Assembly: GCF_000521865.1 (NCBI RefSeq)
Contig: NZ_JAME01000006.1
Span: 1-64,000, forward strand
Length of the DNA stretch: 64,000 nucleotides
Reading direction: 5' to 3'
DNA from: Roseivivax isoporae LMG 25204
GTDB lineage: Bacteria > Pseudomonadota > Alphaproteobacteria > Rhodobacterales > Rhodobacteraceae
The position numbers and the translations under genes are program-made. Each line of letters starts with the position of its first letter. Positions within the stretch are counted from its first letter, which is position 1. Of this stretch, positions 47,505-56,035 are shown one piece after another. The notes beneath the pieces are model-generated. The model saw only the letters and a program-made list of their open reading frames with translations. It ran no database searches and was not told where the DNA came from.

Positions 47505-47608
47505 GAAGGCGCGTTCCGGATGCGTCGGGCGATCCACGCACCTTCGACGCAACGGGCGTCCCGCGCAACCGGGCGGGCGGACCCCGCCCGCGGGGCGTGG
47601 CGGCGCGC

Positions 47609-48337
47609 CTACATCAGCGGACGGGTCTGCGGCAGCCGCGATTCGACAAGCCCCATCTCTTCCAGCTGGTGGATGTCGTTGACGGTGAGCCGCCCGTCGT
47701 TCCACGTGGCCACCTGCCGCTCGCGCAGCCGGGCCAGCGTCTTGTTGGTGTGCACGAGCGAGAGCCCCAGCGCGTCCGCGAGGTCCTGCTGGCGATAGGG
47801 CAGCGGCACCGATTTCGTGTCGTCGAGCTTCAGCGCCTCGAGCCGGCGATAGATCCGCGCGAGTGCCCAGCACAGGCTCTCGAGGGCGGATTTCTGTCCG
47901 ATCGCGGTCAATGCCTCGCCCAGGAACCGCTCCTCGGACGCGGCGAGCCAGGTCAGGTCGTAGGCCCGGGCGGGCAGGTTCCGGAACAGCGACCAGATCT
48001 GGTTGCGGTTGAACACGCACAGCGTCATGGCGGTCGTCGCCTCGACGTGGTGCGTCATCTGGTGCATCACGCCGGACTGGAGCCCGATCAGGTCACCGGG
48101 AAAGATGAAGCTCAGAACCTGCCGCCGTCCGTCTGGCAGGAGATTGTAGCGCAGCCCGAAGCCGCGCAGCGCGGTGAAGAGTTGCGGGGAACTCGCGCCC
48201 GCGGACAGAAGCGGCGTGCCGGGCTGGACCTGCATTTCGCCGACCTTGAACCCCTCCATGAAGGCGAGTTCGGAATCCGTCATCTGCTGGAAGAGCGGAA
48301 GTCCGCGTATCGGGCAATTTCTGCATTTGATAGACAT
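47609..48337 (-). CDS. Crp/Fnr-family transcriptional regulator
   Basis: 242 residues. Cyclic-nucleotide-like sensor domain (about 20-130) and a C-terminal winged helix (PYRQQDLADALGLSLVHTNKT). It has Cys5-x2-Cys8 and Cys107, but not the fourth Cys of an Fnr [4Fe-4S] cluster. The recognition helix reads VHTNKTLARL instead of the E-xx-S-R pattern of Fnr. So it is probably neither a cAMP sensor nor a true Fnr. Confidence 0.9.
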   Translation of the reverse strand: MSIKCRNCPIRGLPLFQQMTDSELAFMEGFKVGEMQVQPGTPLLSAGASSPQLFTALRGFGLRYNLLPDGRRQVLSFIFPGDLIGLQSGVMHQMTHHVEATTAMTLCVFNRNQIWSLFRNLPARAYDLTWLAASEERFLGEALTAIGQKSALESLCWALARIYRRLEALKLDDTKSVPLPYRQQDLADALGLSLVHTNKTLARLRERQVATWNDGRLTVNDIHQLEEMGLVESRLPQTRPLM

Positions 48338-48340
48338 TAA
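48327..48340. promoter_or_regulatory. Fnr-like box at the Crp/Fnr gene start
   Basis: TTGATAGACATTAA matches TTGAT-N4-ATCAA except at one base, and overlaps the start codon (48335-48337). It may be coincidence because it is partly coding. Confidence 0.3.
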
Positions 48341-48400
48341 TGCCCTTCCGGTATGTCACAGTTTAATGCGCGGATCTTCGGAACGTTCCATGGGTGGTCC

Positions 48401-48817
48401 ATGGAAACACATCTGATTCCCGAAGGAGTCTCGCCCATTTCCCGACCGGAAGCCGAGCGACGCTATGTCGTGCTGAGCGACGACAGTTTCGTCGGACAGG
48501 ACGCGGCACACAGCATCGGTGACATCGATCCCGGTGCGTCGGTCGTGTTCTGCCGCACGCTGGACGACGCCGTCGACGCGGTCGCGGCACCGCGGCCGCT
48601 GACGGCGCTGTTCATGCTGTCGCCGCGCAAGCCGCTCGCGGGGAATCCGCTGCTGCCGCTGCTGCGCGCACGGGATGCGGCGCTCGTCGTGCTGACCTCG
48701 AACCGGACGTTCGAGATCCCCGAGGGCGAGGACGTGGTTCTGGACGAGATGCCGTTCTCGGCCCAGAGCATCCGGGCATTGGTTTCGAAAGTGCGGACCG
48801 GCCGGCCGCAAGGCTGA
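48401..48817 (+). CDS. Receiver-like protein lacking the phosphoacceptor Asp
   Basis: 138 residues from METHLIPEG; an ATG at 48353 would add 16 residues and leave only 15 bases to the divergent Crp-type gene, so it is less likely. The alternation RYVVLSDDSFV, LTALFML, ALVVLTSNRTF and VVLDEMPFSAQSIRALV follows the receiver fold, including a degraded KPF motif. The expected Asp after the third strand is missing (LFMLSPRKPL). Function unknown; perhaps linked to the neighbouring regulator. Confidence 0.65.
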   Translation: METHLIPEGVSPISRPEAERRYVVLSDDSFVGQDAAHSIGDIDPGASVVFCRTLDDAVDAVAAPRPLTALFMLSPRKPLAGNPLLPLLRARDAALVVLTSNRTFEIPEGEDVVLDEMPFSAQSIRALVSKVRTGRPQG

Positions 48818-48856
48818 GGGGCCACTCGCGGTCGGTCGCACGCGCTTTTGGAGCGC

Positions 48857-48885
48857 AAGGGTCGCATCCCGCCGGTGCGGCCCTT
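48857..48885 (+). terminator. Terminator-like hairpin after the receiver-like gene
   Basis: A 10-bp stem (AAGGGTCGCA with TGCGGCCCTT, one T-G wobble) around a 9-base loop, followed by GTCGTTTCC. It lies between convergent genes and fits plus-strand transcription. Confidence 0.5.
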
Positions 48886-48924
48886 GTCGTTTCCGGACCC
48901 AAGTTCCGCCACGGCCTGACGCCG

Positions 48925-49404
48925 TCAGAGCAGGTCCTGCAGCCAGGGCTGGCTGCCGGGCTTGCAGCTGTCGAGTTTCGCCAGGAGCTGCGCCAGCTCG
49001 GGTTCGTCGACCCGGCGCGCCGCTGCGCGGGGCCGAAACCAGCACCGCTTGCGCTGTCCGCGTTCCTTCCAGTTGCGCTTCAGCTTGTCCACGACCATCG
49101 GGTAGAGGCGGACGCGGCACGGCAGCACCTTGCCGTCGTCCAGCACCTTTCCGTAGACGTATTCGCCGATCGGCACCTTCGCGATGGTGCCCTTGGCGCC
49201 CGCCTCTTCCAGCGCCTCGATGGCGGCGGCGTCCCACGGTTTCTTGCCGTCCATCTCCCAGCCCTTGGGCATCACCCAGCGGCCGGTGTCCCGGGAGGTG
49301 ACCATGAGCACGCGCAGTATGCCCGATCCGTCCACGCGGACCGGCAATGCCGCGATCTGCGCCCCCGGGCAGCTCATGTCCTTGAACCTTGTCTGAAATG
49401 ACAT
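48925..49404 (-). CDS. Nudix-family protein with atypical Nudix box
   Basis: 159 residues. The Nudix helix reads GWEMDGKKPWDAAAIEALEE followed by AGA (about 48-70), which keeps the catalytic Glu residues of the REUXEE half but has Lys for the first Glu and Ile for the Arg. The PKGW-x-M-x-GK lead-in resembles the diphosphoinositol-polyphosphate hydrolase-like group. It may act on a nucleotide or polyphosphate substrate. The C-terminus is basic (KRNWKERGQRKRCWF). Confidence 0.82.
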   Translation of the reverse strand: MSFQTRFKDMSCPGAQIAALPVRVDGSGILRVLMVTSRDTGRWVMPKGWEMDGKKPWDAAAIEALEEAGAKGTIAKVPIGEYVYGKVLDDGKVLPCRVRLYPMVVDKLKRNWKERGQRKRCWFRPRAAARRVDEPELAQLLAKLDSCKPGSQPWLQDLL

Positions 49405-49522
49405 GCGTCTCGAAATGCCTGTTCTTGTCCCGCCGTGTTCCCGCCCACGGAAAGGTCGTTCGGACCGGAGGGTATTATCTGGAGGTTAAGGTAAGGCTTC
49501 GTCACCCGATGACAAAAATGTT

Positions 49523-50152
49523 TTACCCAGCGTCAGGCGCCCAGCCCCGGAGGGCGTAGCCTGCCTGCAACGCCGCGACCGTCGGGGCCGGTGTCAGGAC
49601 GCGCACCGTTCCCCCGGGCCGCGGGATTGCGACGTAGCCCTCGGGCGTCCAGCGCAGGCAGCGGCCGTCGTGCAGGGTCGCGGGCGCCCCCTCCACGTCC
49701 TCGAAGAACGCGCCGTCGGGCAGAGCATCCAGCCGCGCCGCGTGCGTCACCTGCCGCCGCGAGCGGGGATCGACACGGGCGGCATGCATCACGCGGTCGA
49801 GGTCGCCCGCCCCGGGCGCGGGTCCGAGCGCGGGATCGGCGGCGGCCATGGCGTCTCGGAACCGAAGGTAGTCGATCCGCCGGCACTCGCCGCAGGGCCG
49901 GTGGCCCGCGGCGAGCGCCACCGCCTCGTCGGTGAAGAACAGCTCGGTGTAGCTGCCCGGCGCCATGATCCTGCGCCGCCTGCCCTTGAAGTCGAGCAGG
50001 CAGGCGACCCAGGCGTGGTGCCGCCACCGCGCCCTGCCGAGCGTGCCGTCCGGCCCGTGCAGGATGCCGCGATTGCCCATGACCGTGCCGCGCGCGGCGT
50101 GCGCGACGATCTCGCCGTGCGGCGTCACGCGGTTCCGTCGTGGTTCGCCCAT
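49523..50152 (-). CDS. Conserved hypothetical protein with CxxC motif (209 aa)
   Basis: Starts MGEPRRNRVTPHGEIVAHAARGT, followed by GNRGILHGPDGTL. The motif GHRPCGECRR (about 82-91) carries the only conserved Cys pair and may bind metal. The pattern is familiar from alphaproteobacterial hypothetical proteins, but I know no function. No signal peptide or membrane helix. It is divergent from the GntR operon across 122 bases. Confidence 0.78.
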   Translation of the reverse strand: MGEPRRNRVTPHGEIVAHAARGTVMGNRGILHGPDGTLGRARWRHHAWVACLLDFKGRRRRIMAPGSYTELFFTDEAVALAAGHRPCGECRRIDYLRFRDAMAAADPALGPAPGAGDLDRVMHAARVDPRSRRQVTHAARLDALPDGAFFEDVEGAPATLHDGRCLRWTPEGYVAIPRPGGTVRVLTPAPTVAALQAGYALRGWAPDAG

Positions 50153-50237
50153 TGGCGCCTCCCTCTCTCCCCTGCTGCAAACGCACGCAGACCACGCGCG
50201 GATCCCGCGCCCGGACTGACATCTCAGGTTCGCAGCC

Positions 50238-50248
50238 TTGACATGTCA
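50238..50248 (+). promoter_or_regulatory. -35 element with operator palindrome for the GntR operon
   Basis: A perfect -35 TTGACA (50238-50243) overlaps a perfect 10-base palindrome TGACATGTCA (50239-50248), 26 bases before the GntR ATG. Its size and placement fit an operator of a FadR/FCD-type GntR repressor. No clear -10 follows. Confidence 0.45.
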
Positions 50249-50274
50249 GACGGCACGCTAAACCCTGCCTCATC

Positions 50275-51048
50275 ATGTTCGATCCGCAATCGCCCTTCAC
50301 GCCGACGGCGCCCGGCCCCGAGCCGATGCAGGACTTCGCCTACCGCCGGCTGCGGGACGCGATCATGTGCTGCGACCTGGCCCCGGGCGCGACGCTCTCC
50401 GAGGGCGCGCTGGCCGCGCGCTTCTCGCTCGGCCGCGCGGCGGTGCGCAGCGCGCTCGCGCGGCTGTCCGAGAGCGGCATCATCGAGGCCGCGGCGCGGC
50501 GCGGCTGGCAGGTCGCGCCCGTGACGGGGGCCGAGCTGCGCCGGATCGTCGCCGCGCGGCTCAGGATCGAGCCGGCCCTCGCCCATGTCCCCCTCGACCC
50601 CGAGGAGGCGGCGTTGCTGCAGGGCCGCGACGCGCTCGTCCGGCGCAGCTTCGACGCGGGCGACCGGGCGGCGGCGCACGCGGCCGCACGCCAGCTCCGC
50701 GACACGCTCGCCGCACGGCTCGACAATCCCTTTCTCGCCCGCGCGCTCGCCGATCTCTGGGACCGCGGCGCGCGCATCCTTGCGCTCGGCCCTGCCAGCC
50801 CGCCGGTCCCGCTCGCGCCGCTTTTCGCGGCGCTCGCACGCCGCGACGCGGGCGCGGCAGAGACGGCGATCGCCGCGCAGATCGAGAGCTTCCGGGCAAC
50901 GGCGACCGACATCCTTCTGGATGCGGCGCGGGTCGCGCCACCCGCTCCCGGCCCGCGGCGTGGCAACGCCGGCAGACCGGACCACGTTGAACCGACAACA
51001 GACCGGACCGACAGAGGAGACAGACCATGCCCGGAACACTGGGACTGA
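50275..51048 (+). CDS. GntR-family regulator (FadR/FCD type)
   Basis: 257 residues. A winged helix (DFAYRRLRDAIMCCDLAPGATLSEGALAARF, split in two here) and a helical FCD-like ligand domain (about 85-220). First gene of a nine-gene operon; its 3' end overlaps the transporter substrate-binding gene by 22 bases. Probably senses the imported compound and represses the operon through the palindrome ahead of it. Confidence 0.87.
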   Translation: MFDPQSPFTPTAPGPEPMQDFAYRRLRDAIMCCDLAPGATLSEGALAARFSLGRAAVRSALARLSESGIIEAAARRGWQVAPVTGAELRRIVAARLRIEPALAHVPLDPEEAALLQGRDALVRRSFDAGDRAAAHAAARQLRDTLAARLDNPFLARALADLWDRGARILALGPASPPVPLAPLFAALARRDAGAAETAIAAQIESFRATATDILLDAARVAPPAPGPRRGNAGRPDHVEPTTDRTDRGDRPCPEHWD

Positions 51049-52544
51049 GGCAGGCCACCGCTGCGGCGGCGCTTGCGATCGCGGCGCTCGTCGCGCCCCT
51101 GCCGGCGTCCGCGGCCCCGCCCGAGACGCTGGTGATCGACATCGTGAACGAGCCCTCGTCGCTCGATCCGCACATGCAGTGGAACCCGGACAGCTACTAC
51201 GTCTACCGCAACATCTTCGACAACCTGCTGACCCGGACCGACGAGGGCGAGATCGCGCCGCAGATCGCGACCGAATGGACCTACGTCTCGGACACCGAGA
51301 TCGCCTTCACCATCCGTGACGACGTGACCTTCCACGACGGGACCGCGCTCACGCCCGAGGACGTGGTGTTCTCGGTCGAGCGCATCACCGATCCCGAGTT
51401 CGGCTCGCCGCAGCTCGGCCAGTTCTCGTCCATCACCGGGGCCGAGGTCACCGGCGACAACGAGGTCACGCTGACCACCGAGACGCCCTATCCCGCGCTG
51501 CTCGCGCAGCTCGTGAAGCTGTCCATCGTGCCCAAGGCGCACGTGGAGGAGGTCGGCACCGAGGCGTTCAACCTCGCGCCGGTGGGCTCGGGCCCCTACG
51601 CCTTCGACGAGTGGCAGCGCGGCGTGCAGGTCACGCTGACCCGCAACGATGCCTATTGGGGCGACACCGCGCCCTTCGCCGCGGCCGAGTTCCGCGCCGT
51701 GCCCGACGCGGCGACGCGGGTCGCCAACCTGCAGGCGGGCCAGTCGCATCTGGTCGTGTCGCTCGATCCAGATCTCGCGCTGCAGCTGCAGGGCGCCGCG
51801 GGGGTCGAGGTGCGCGACGTGCTGACCGAACGGGTGGGCTACCTCAACCTCAACGCGCAGAAGCCCGGCCTCGACGATGTCGAGCTGCGCCGCGCCGTCG
51901 CCATGGCGATCGACAAGGAACTGATCGTCGAGGGCCTGCTCGGCGGCTTCGACGCGCCGATCGACAGCATGATCACCGAGGTGCACGCGGGCTACGGCGG
52001 CGGCGTCGAGGGCGTGCCCTACGATCCCGAGGCGGCGCGCGAGATCATCGAGGGCCTGGGCGAGGCCGCGGACCGCGAGTTCTCCTTTGCCACCTCGCCG
52101 GTCTTCGACCAGCGCATCGTGCAGGCGCTGCAGCAGATGCTGACCGACGTGGGCCTCGACGTGTCGATCGAGATGACCGACATGTCCACCTACCTCTCCA
52201 AGGTGCGCTCGGCGCCCGCGGACGCTCCCGACATGAGCTTCGGCCGCTGGTCCTGCGCCTGCCAGGACGCCGACGGCGTGCTCTATCCGCTGCTCGACTC
52301 GGATTCGTCCTGGTCCAAGACCCGCGACGAGACCTTCGACCGCCTGCTGAGCGAAGCGCGCAACACGCTCGACGAGACGGAGCGGCAGGAGCTCTACCAT
52401 CAGGTCAACGAGCGCGTGGCGGAGCTCGTGCCCTTCGTGCCGCTCTACCGCGCGGCGATCCTCTACGGCGCCGACGCGAACCTCGTCTGGCAGCCGACGC
52501 CGAACGAGAGCATGTTCCTGAACCGCATGGACTGGTCCGAGTGA
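51027..52544 (+). CDS. Peptide-type ABC transporter substrate-binding protein
   Basis: 505 residues. Signal peptide (about 1-29, ATAAAALAIAALVAPLPASA). SBP_bac_5 (OppA/DppA) domain: DIVNEPSSLDPHMQW, FHDGTALTPEDVVFSVERI, TRNDAYWGDTAPF. Periplasmic receptor for the operon's importer. Overlap with the regulator gene suggests coupled translation. The ligand cannot be read from sequence; the neighbouring enzymes suggest a gamma-glutamyl or amido-sugar compound. Confidence 0.9.
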   Translation: MPGTLGLRQATAAAALAIAALVAPLPASAAPPETLVIDIVNEPSSLDPHMQWNPDSYYVYRNIFDNLLTRTDEGEIAPQIATEWTYVSDTEIAFTIRDDVTFHDGTALTPEDVVFSVERITDPEFGSPQLGQFSSITGAEVTGDNEVTLTTETPYPALLAQLVKLSIVPKAHVEEVGTEAFNLAPVGSGPYAFDEWQRGVQVTLTRNDAYWGDTAPFAAAEFRAVPDAATRVANLQAGQSHLVVSLDPDLALQLQGAAGVEVRDVLTERVGYLNLNAQKPGLDDVELRRAVAMAIDKELIVEGLLGGFDAPIDSMITEVHAGYGGGVEGVPYDPEAAREIIEGLGEAADREFSFATSPVFDQRIVQALQQMLTDVGLDVSIEMTDMSTYLSKVRSAPADAPDMSFGRWSCACQDADGVLYPLLDSDSSWSKTRDETFDRLLSEARNTLDETERQELYHQVNERVAELVPFVPLYRAAILYGADANLVWQPTPNESMFLNRMDWSE

Positions 52545-52616
52545 CCATTGCGGGGCCGGCCCGCCCGGCCCCGTTCCCCCCACCGCGCCACCGCCGAGAC
52601 GGAGCCTTCGACCGCC

Positions 52617-53546
52617 ATGGCCGCCTTCCTTGCCGCGCGCCTCTTCCAGGCGATGATTGCCCTCTGGGGCGTCGCGACGCTCGTCTTCTTCCTCGCGCGG
52701 ATGACGGGCGACCCGGTGCTGCTGCTCGCGCCCGAGAACGCCACCGAGGCCGACCTGCAGCAGCTGCGTGTCAGCCTCGGCTTCGACCGGCCGCTGCCGG
52801 TGCAGTACGCCGATTTCCTCGCAGGCCTCGTGCAGGGCGATCTGGGCCGGTCCGTGGCGCAGGGCGTGCCGGTGGCCGACATCATCGCCGCGCGCCTGCC
52901 CTACACGCTGTGGCTCGCCGGCGGCGCGCTGGTCGTGGCGCTCGGACTCGGCCTGCCCGCGGGCATCTACATGGGCGTCCGGCGGCAGAGCCGCGGCGCC
53001 AAGGCGCTGATGGCGCTCGTCTATGCCGGCCAGTCGCTGCCCACGTTCTGGAGCGGCATCCTCCTGATCCTCGTCTTCGGCATCACCCTCGGCTGGCTGC
53101 CGACCTCGGGCGCACGATCGGTCTCCTCCATGATCCTGCCTTCCGTCGCGCTCGGCCTTCTGTCCATGGCGACCTTCGCGCGGATCGCGCGGACCTCGAT
53201 CCTCGACGAGATGCCCAAGCTCTATGTCCGCGCAGCCCGCGCCCGCGGCCTCGGGGCGCGCGCGACGGTCGTGCGCCACGTGCTGCGGAACGGCGCGATC
53301 CCGGTGATCTCGGTCGCGGCGCTCGAGATCGCGAACCTCCTGGCCGGGGCCGTCATCGTCGAGACGGTCTTCGCCTGGCCGGGGCTGGGGCTCCTGACGG
53401 TGCAGTCGATCAACGCGCGCGACTTTCCCGTCGTGCAGGGCGTCGTGCTGCTCGGCGCCGCGGCGGCGATCCTGCTCAACCTGGTGGCGGACCTTCTCTA
53501 CAGCGCGGTCGATCCGCGCATCCGGCTCGGGGGACGGGCCACATGA
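52617..53546 (+). CDS. Peptide-type ABC permease (DppB-like)
   Basis: 309 residues, six membrane helices, N-terminus FLAARLFQAMIALWGVATLV typical of DppB. The EAA loop is VRAARARGLGARATVVRHVLRN (about 203-224). Overlaps the next permease by ATGA. Start MAAFLAARLFQ was chosen over an ATG 23 codons upstream that runs through the intergenic sequence. Confidence 0.93.
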   Translation: MAAFLAARLFQAMIALWGVATLVFFLARMTGDPVLLLAPENATEADLQQLRVSLGFDRPLPVQYADFLAGLVQGDLGRSVAQGVPVADIIAARLPYTLWLAGGALVVALGLGLPAGIYMGVRRQSRGAKALMALVYAGQSLPTFWSGILLILVFGITLGWLPTSGARSVSSMILPSVALGLLSMATFARIARTSILDEMPKLYVRAARARGLGARATVVRHVLRNGAIPVISVAALEIANLLAGAVIVETVFAWPGLGLLTVQSINARDFPVVQGVVLLGAAAAILLNLVADLLYSAVDPRIRLGGRAT

Positions 53547-54382
53547 TCGCGCGCACCCTACCCCGCCCGCGCCCCGCGCTCTGGCCCTTCATCCCGATCC
53601 TCGCGGGCTTCGTGCTCGTGGCGGTCTTCGCGCCGCTGATCGCGCCGCACGACCCCGACGCGCAGAACCTGCTCGGCCGGCTGAAGGCGCCCGGGACCAC
53701 GGCGCGCGACACCTTCTACCTGCTCGGCTCGGACGAACTCGGGCGGGACCTCTTGTCGCGCATCGTCCACGGTGCGCGCATCTCTCTGGCGGTCGCCATC
53801 GCCTCGGTCGTGGCGTCGGGCATCATCGGCACCGCGCTCGGGATGGTCGCGGCGCTGCGCGGCGGCTGGACCGGCACGATCATCATGCGGGTCGTGGACA
53901 TCGTGCTGTCGATCCCGCCGATCCTGCTTGCGATCATCACGGTCGCGGTGCTGGGACCGGGCATCGTCAACGTGGTCGTCGTCCTGGCGCTCACCCGCTG
54001 GCCGCGCTACGCCCGCGTCGCCTACGGCCAGACCCTGTCGGTCGTGACCATGCCCTACCTGCGCATCGCGCGCTTCACAGGGGCGGGGCCGGTGCGGCTG
54101 CTGTGGCGTCACGTGCTGCCCAACATCATCGGCCCGATCATCGTCGTCGCGACGCTCGAATTCGGGCTCATGGTGCTGTTCGAGGCGGGCCTGTCCTTCC
54201 TCGGCCTCGGCGTGCAGCCGCCCACCCCGTCCTGGGGGTCGATCCTGTCCACCGGGCGCAACTACGTGTCGACCGCGTGGTGGATCGCGACCTTCCCGGG
54301 CCTGTGCCTGTTCCTGCTGGTGCTATCGGTGAACGTCATCGGCGACACCCTGCGCGACCGCGTCGACCGCGGATCGGATTGA
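53543..54382 (+). CDS. Peptide-type ABC permease (DppC-like)
   Basis: 279 residues. FYLLGSDELGRDLLSRIVHGAR (about 58-79) is the DppC signature, followed by five to six helices and FTGAGPVRLLWRHVLPNIIG as the EAA loop. The second permease of the importer. The Asp/Glu-rich N-terminus before helix 2 is as expected. Confidence 0.93.
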   Translation: MIARTLPRPRPALWPFIPILAGFVLVAVFAPLIAPHDPDAQNLLGRLKAPGTTARDTFYLLGSDELGRDLLSRIVHGARISLAVAIASVVASGIIGTALGMVAALRGGWTGTIIMRVVDIVLSIPPILLAIITVAVLGPGIVNVVVVLALTRWPRYARVAYGQTLSVVTMPYLRIARFTGAGPVRLLWRHVLPNIIGPIIVVATLEFGLMVLFEAGLSFLGLGVQPPTPSWGSILSTGRNYVSTAWWIATFPGLCLFLLVLSVNVIGDTLRDRVDRGSD

Positions 54383-54392
54383 GGAGAGCTGA

Positions 54393-55178
54393 ATGAACTA
54401 CGAAGGCGAATTCGACGGCAAGTGCGCCGTCATCACCGGGGCGGCCGGCATCTACGGCCGCTGGATGGCCGAGGCCTTCGCGGCCGAGGGCATGCGCCTG
54501 CTCCTGTCCGATGCCGACGCGGCCGGGCTCGACGCCTTCGCGGCCACGCTGCCCAACAGACCCGAGACCATCGTGACGGACCTGACCCGCGATGCCGACC
54601 TCGAGGCGCTCCTGTCGCGGGCCGAGGCCCTGTTCGGCGCGCCCGACATTCTCGTGAACAATGCCGGCGTCTTCCCGTCCGGCTGGCTTCTCGACATCGA
54701 CCTTGCCGAATGGGACCGCATCATGGGCGTGAACCTGCGGGCGGTCTTCGCGCTGACCCGCGGCACCGCGCGGCAGATGATCGCCGCCGGAAAGGGCGGG
54801 TCAGTGATCAACGTCTCCTCGGGCGCCTCGCGCAAGATGCGCACCACGGTCGTGCCCTACTGTACGTCCAAGACCGCCCTCGACCGGCTGACCAAGGGTT
54901 TCGCGCTGGAACTCGCGCGCTTCGGCATCCGCGTGAACGCGCTGGAGCCGGGCTTTGCGCCCGGCAGCGCCGCGAGCCCGCTGACCGATGCCCATGTTGA
55001 GGCGACGACCGCGGGCATCCCGCTCGGCCGGCAGAGCGGGCCCGCGGACGCACCCGGCGCCGCGCTCTGGCTCGCCTCTCAGGCCGCGTCCTACGTGACC
55101 GGCGCGACGCTCGCGGTCGACGGCGGCAATTCCATCGGCACGAGCGCCGTCTTCCAGGACAAGAAGGAGCCGCTGTGA
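54393..55178 (+). CDS. SDR-family oxidoreductase
   Basis: 261 residues. Classical SDR: TGAAGIYGRWMAEAF (cofactor loop, about 16-30), NNAGVFPSG (about 89), Ser in NVSSGASRK and active YCTSK (about 150-154). All catalytic residues are present, unlike the SDR at 34477. It may oxidise or reduce a hydroxy acid or sugar from the imported compound. Coupled to the next gene by GTGA. Confidence 0.88.
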   Translation: MNYEGEFDGKCAVITGAAGIYGRWMAEAFAAEGMRLLLSDADAAGLDAFAATLPNRPETIVTDLTRDADLEALLSRAEALFGAPDILVNNAGVFPSGWLLDIDLAEWDRIMGVNLRAVFALTRGTARQMIAAGKGGSVINVSSGASRKMRTTVVPYCTSKTALDRLTKGFALELARFGIRVNALEPGFAPGSAASPLTDAHVEATTAGIPLGRQSGPADAPGAALWLASQAASYVTGATLAVDGGNSIGTSAVFQDKKEPL

Positions 55179-56035
55179 CCGACTACGCCTGGCCCGGGGG
55201 GCGCCGGTCCGCCGCCTGTTTCAGCGTCGACGTGGACGCCGAGAGCCCCTATCTCTGGCAGCACCGCAAGGGGCTGCCGCGCACCATCGCGACCGTCGAG
55301 GCGCGCCGCTTCGGCGTGCGCACAGGCCTCTGGCGGCTGCTCGACATGCTCGACCGCGTGAAGGTGCGCGGCTCGTTCTTCGTGCCGGGCGTCGTCGCCG
55401 ACCTGCACCCAGAGGTGCTGCCGGCGCTCGTCGAACGCGGCCACGAGGTGGGCCTGCACGGCTGGCTGCACGAACTCGTGGCCGAAACCGACATCGACAC
55501 CTTCCGCCGCGCGCTCGACCGGTCCCTCGCCCTGTTCGAGGCGCAGACCGGCCGGCCGCCACGCGGCTTCCGCTCTCCCGCGTGGGAGATGACGGCCGAG
55601 ATGATCGCGGCGCTGAAGGACCGCGACATCGCGTGGGACAGCTCGCTCAGCGGCTTCGACCACCCCTACGAGATCGACGGGATCACGGAGGTCCCGATCC
55701 AGTGGCTGACCGACGACGCCATCTACTTCAAGTTCATGGGCGGCGGCGCCGACAAGTGGCCGCCGGTGCCCGCCCGCCAGATCGGCGAGGCCTGGCGAGA
55801 CGAGTGGGATGCCGGCCGGCACTACGGCGCACTCTTCATGCAGACCGTGCATCCATGGATCTCGGGCCGGGCGAGCCGCGTCGCCATGCTGGAACGTCTC
55901 TGGGAAGAGATCGCCGAGGCGGGGGACGTCTGGATCGCCACCGCAGGGCAGATCGCGGACTGGCATGCCGAGACCGGCCATGTGGGCCACCGCCCGGTCT
56001 CTGCGGACCTCCGCCCGCTCGAGGCGCGGCTGTGA
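55175..56035 (+). CDS. Polysaccharide-deacetylase-family hydrolase (PuuE/PgdA-like)
   Basis: 286 residues. NodB homology: CFSVDVDAESP (metal-binding Asp, about 16-26), HEVGLHGWLHE (about 90-100) with the two His ligands, and GFRSPAWEMT (about 130). Closest in look to the allantoinase PuuE and HpPgdA-type cytoplasmic members; there is no signal peptide. Hydrolyses an amide such as an N-acetyl group or a ring amide. The substrate is unknown; GTG start. Confidence 0.87.
   Translation: MTDYAWPGGRRSAACFSVDVDAESPYLWQHRKGLPRTIATVEARRFGVRTGLWRLLDMLDRVKVRGSFFVPGVVADLHPEVLPALVERGHEVGLHGWLHELVAETDIDTFRRALDRSLALFEAQTGRPPRGFRSPAWEMTAEMIAALKDRDIAWDSSLSGFDHPYEIDGITEVPIQWLTDDAIYFKFMGGGADKWPPVPARQIGEAWRDEWDAGRHYGALFMQTVHPWISGRASRVAMLERLWEEIAEAGDVWIATAGQIADWHAETGHVGHRPVSADLRPLEARL

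Noticed and set aside
50340-53279. A 979-codon minus-strand frame over the GntR operon
   Set aside because: Antisense to the regulator, substrate-binding protein and permease, all of which have clear motifs.
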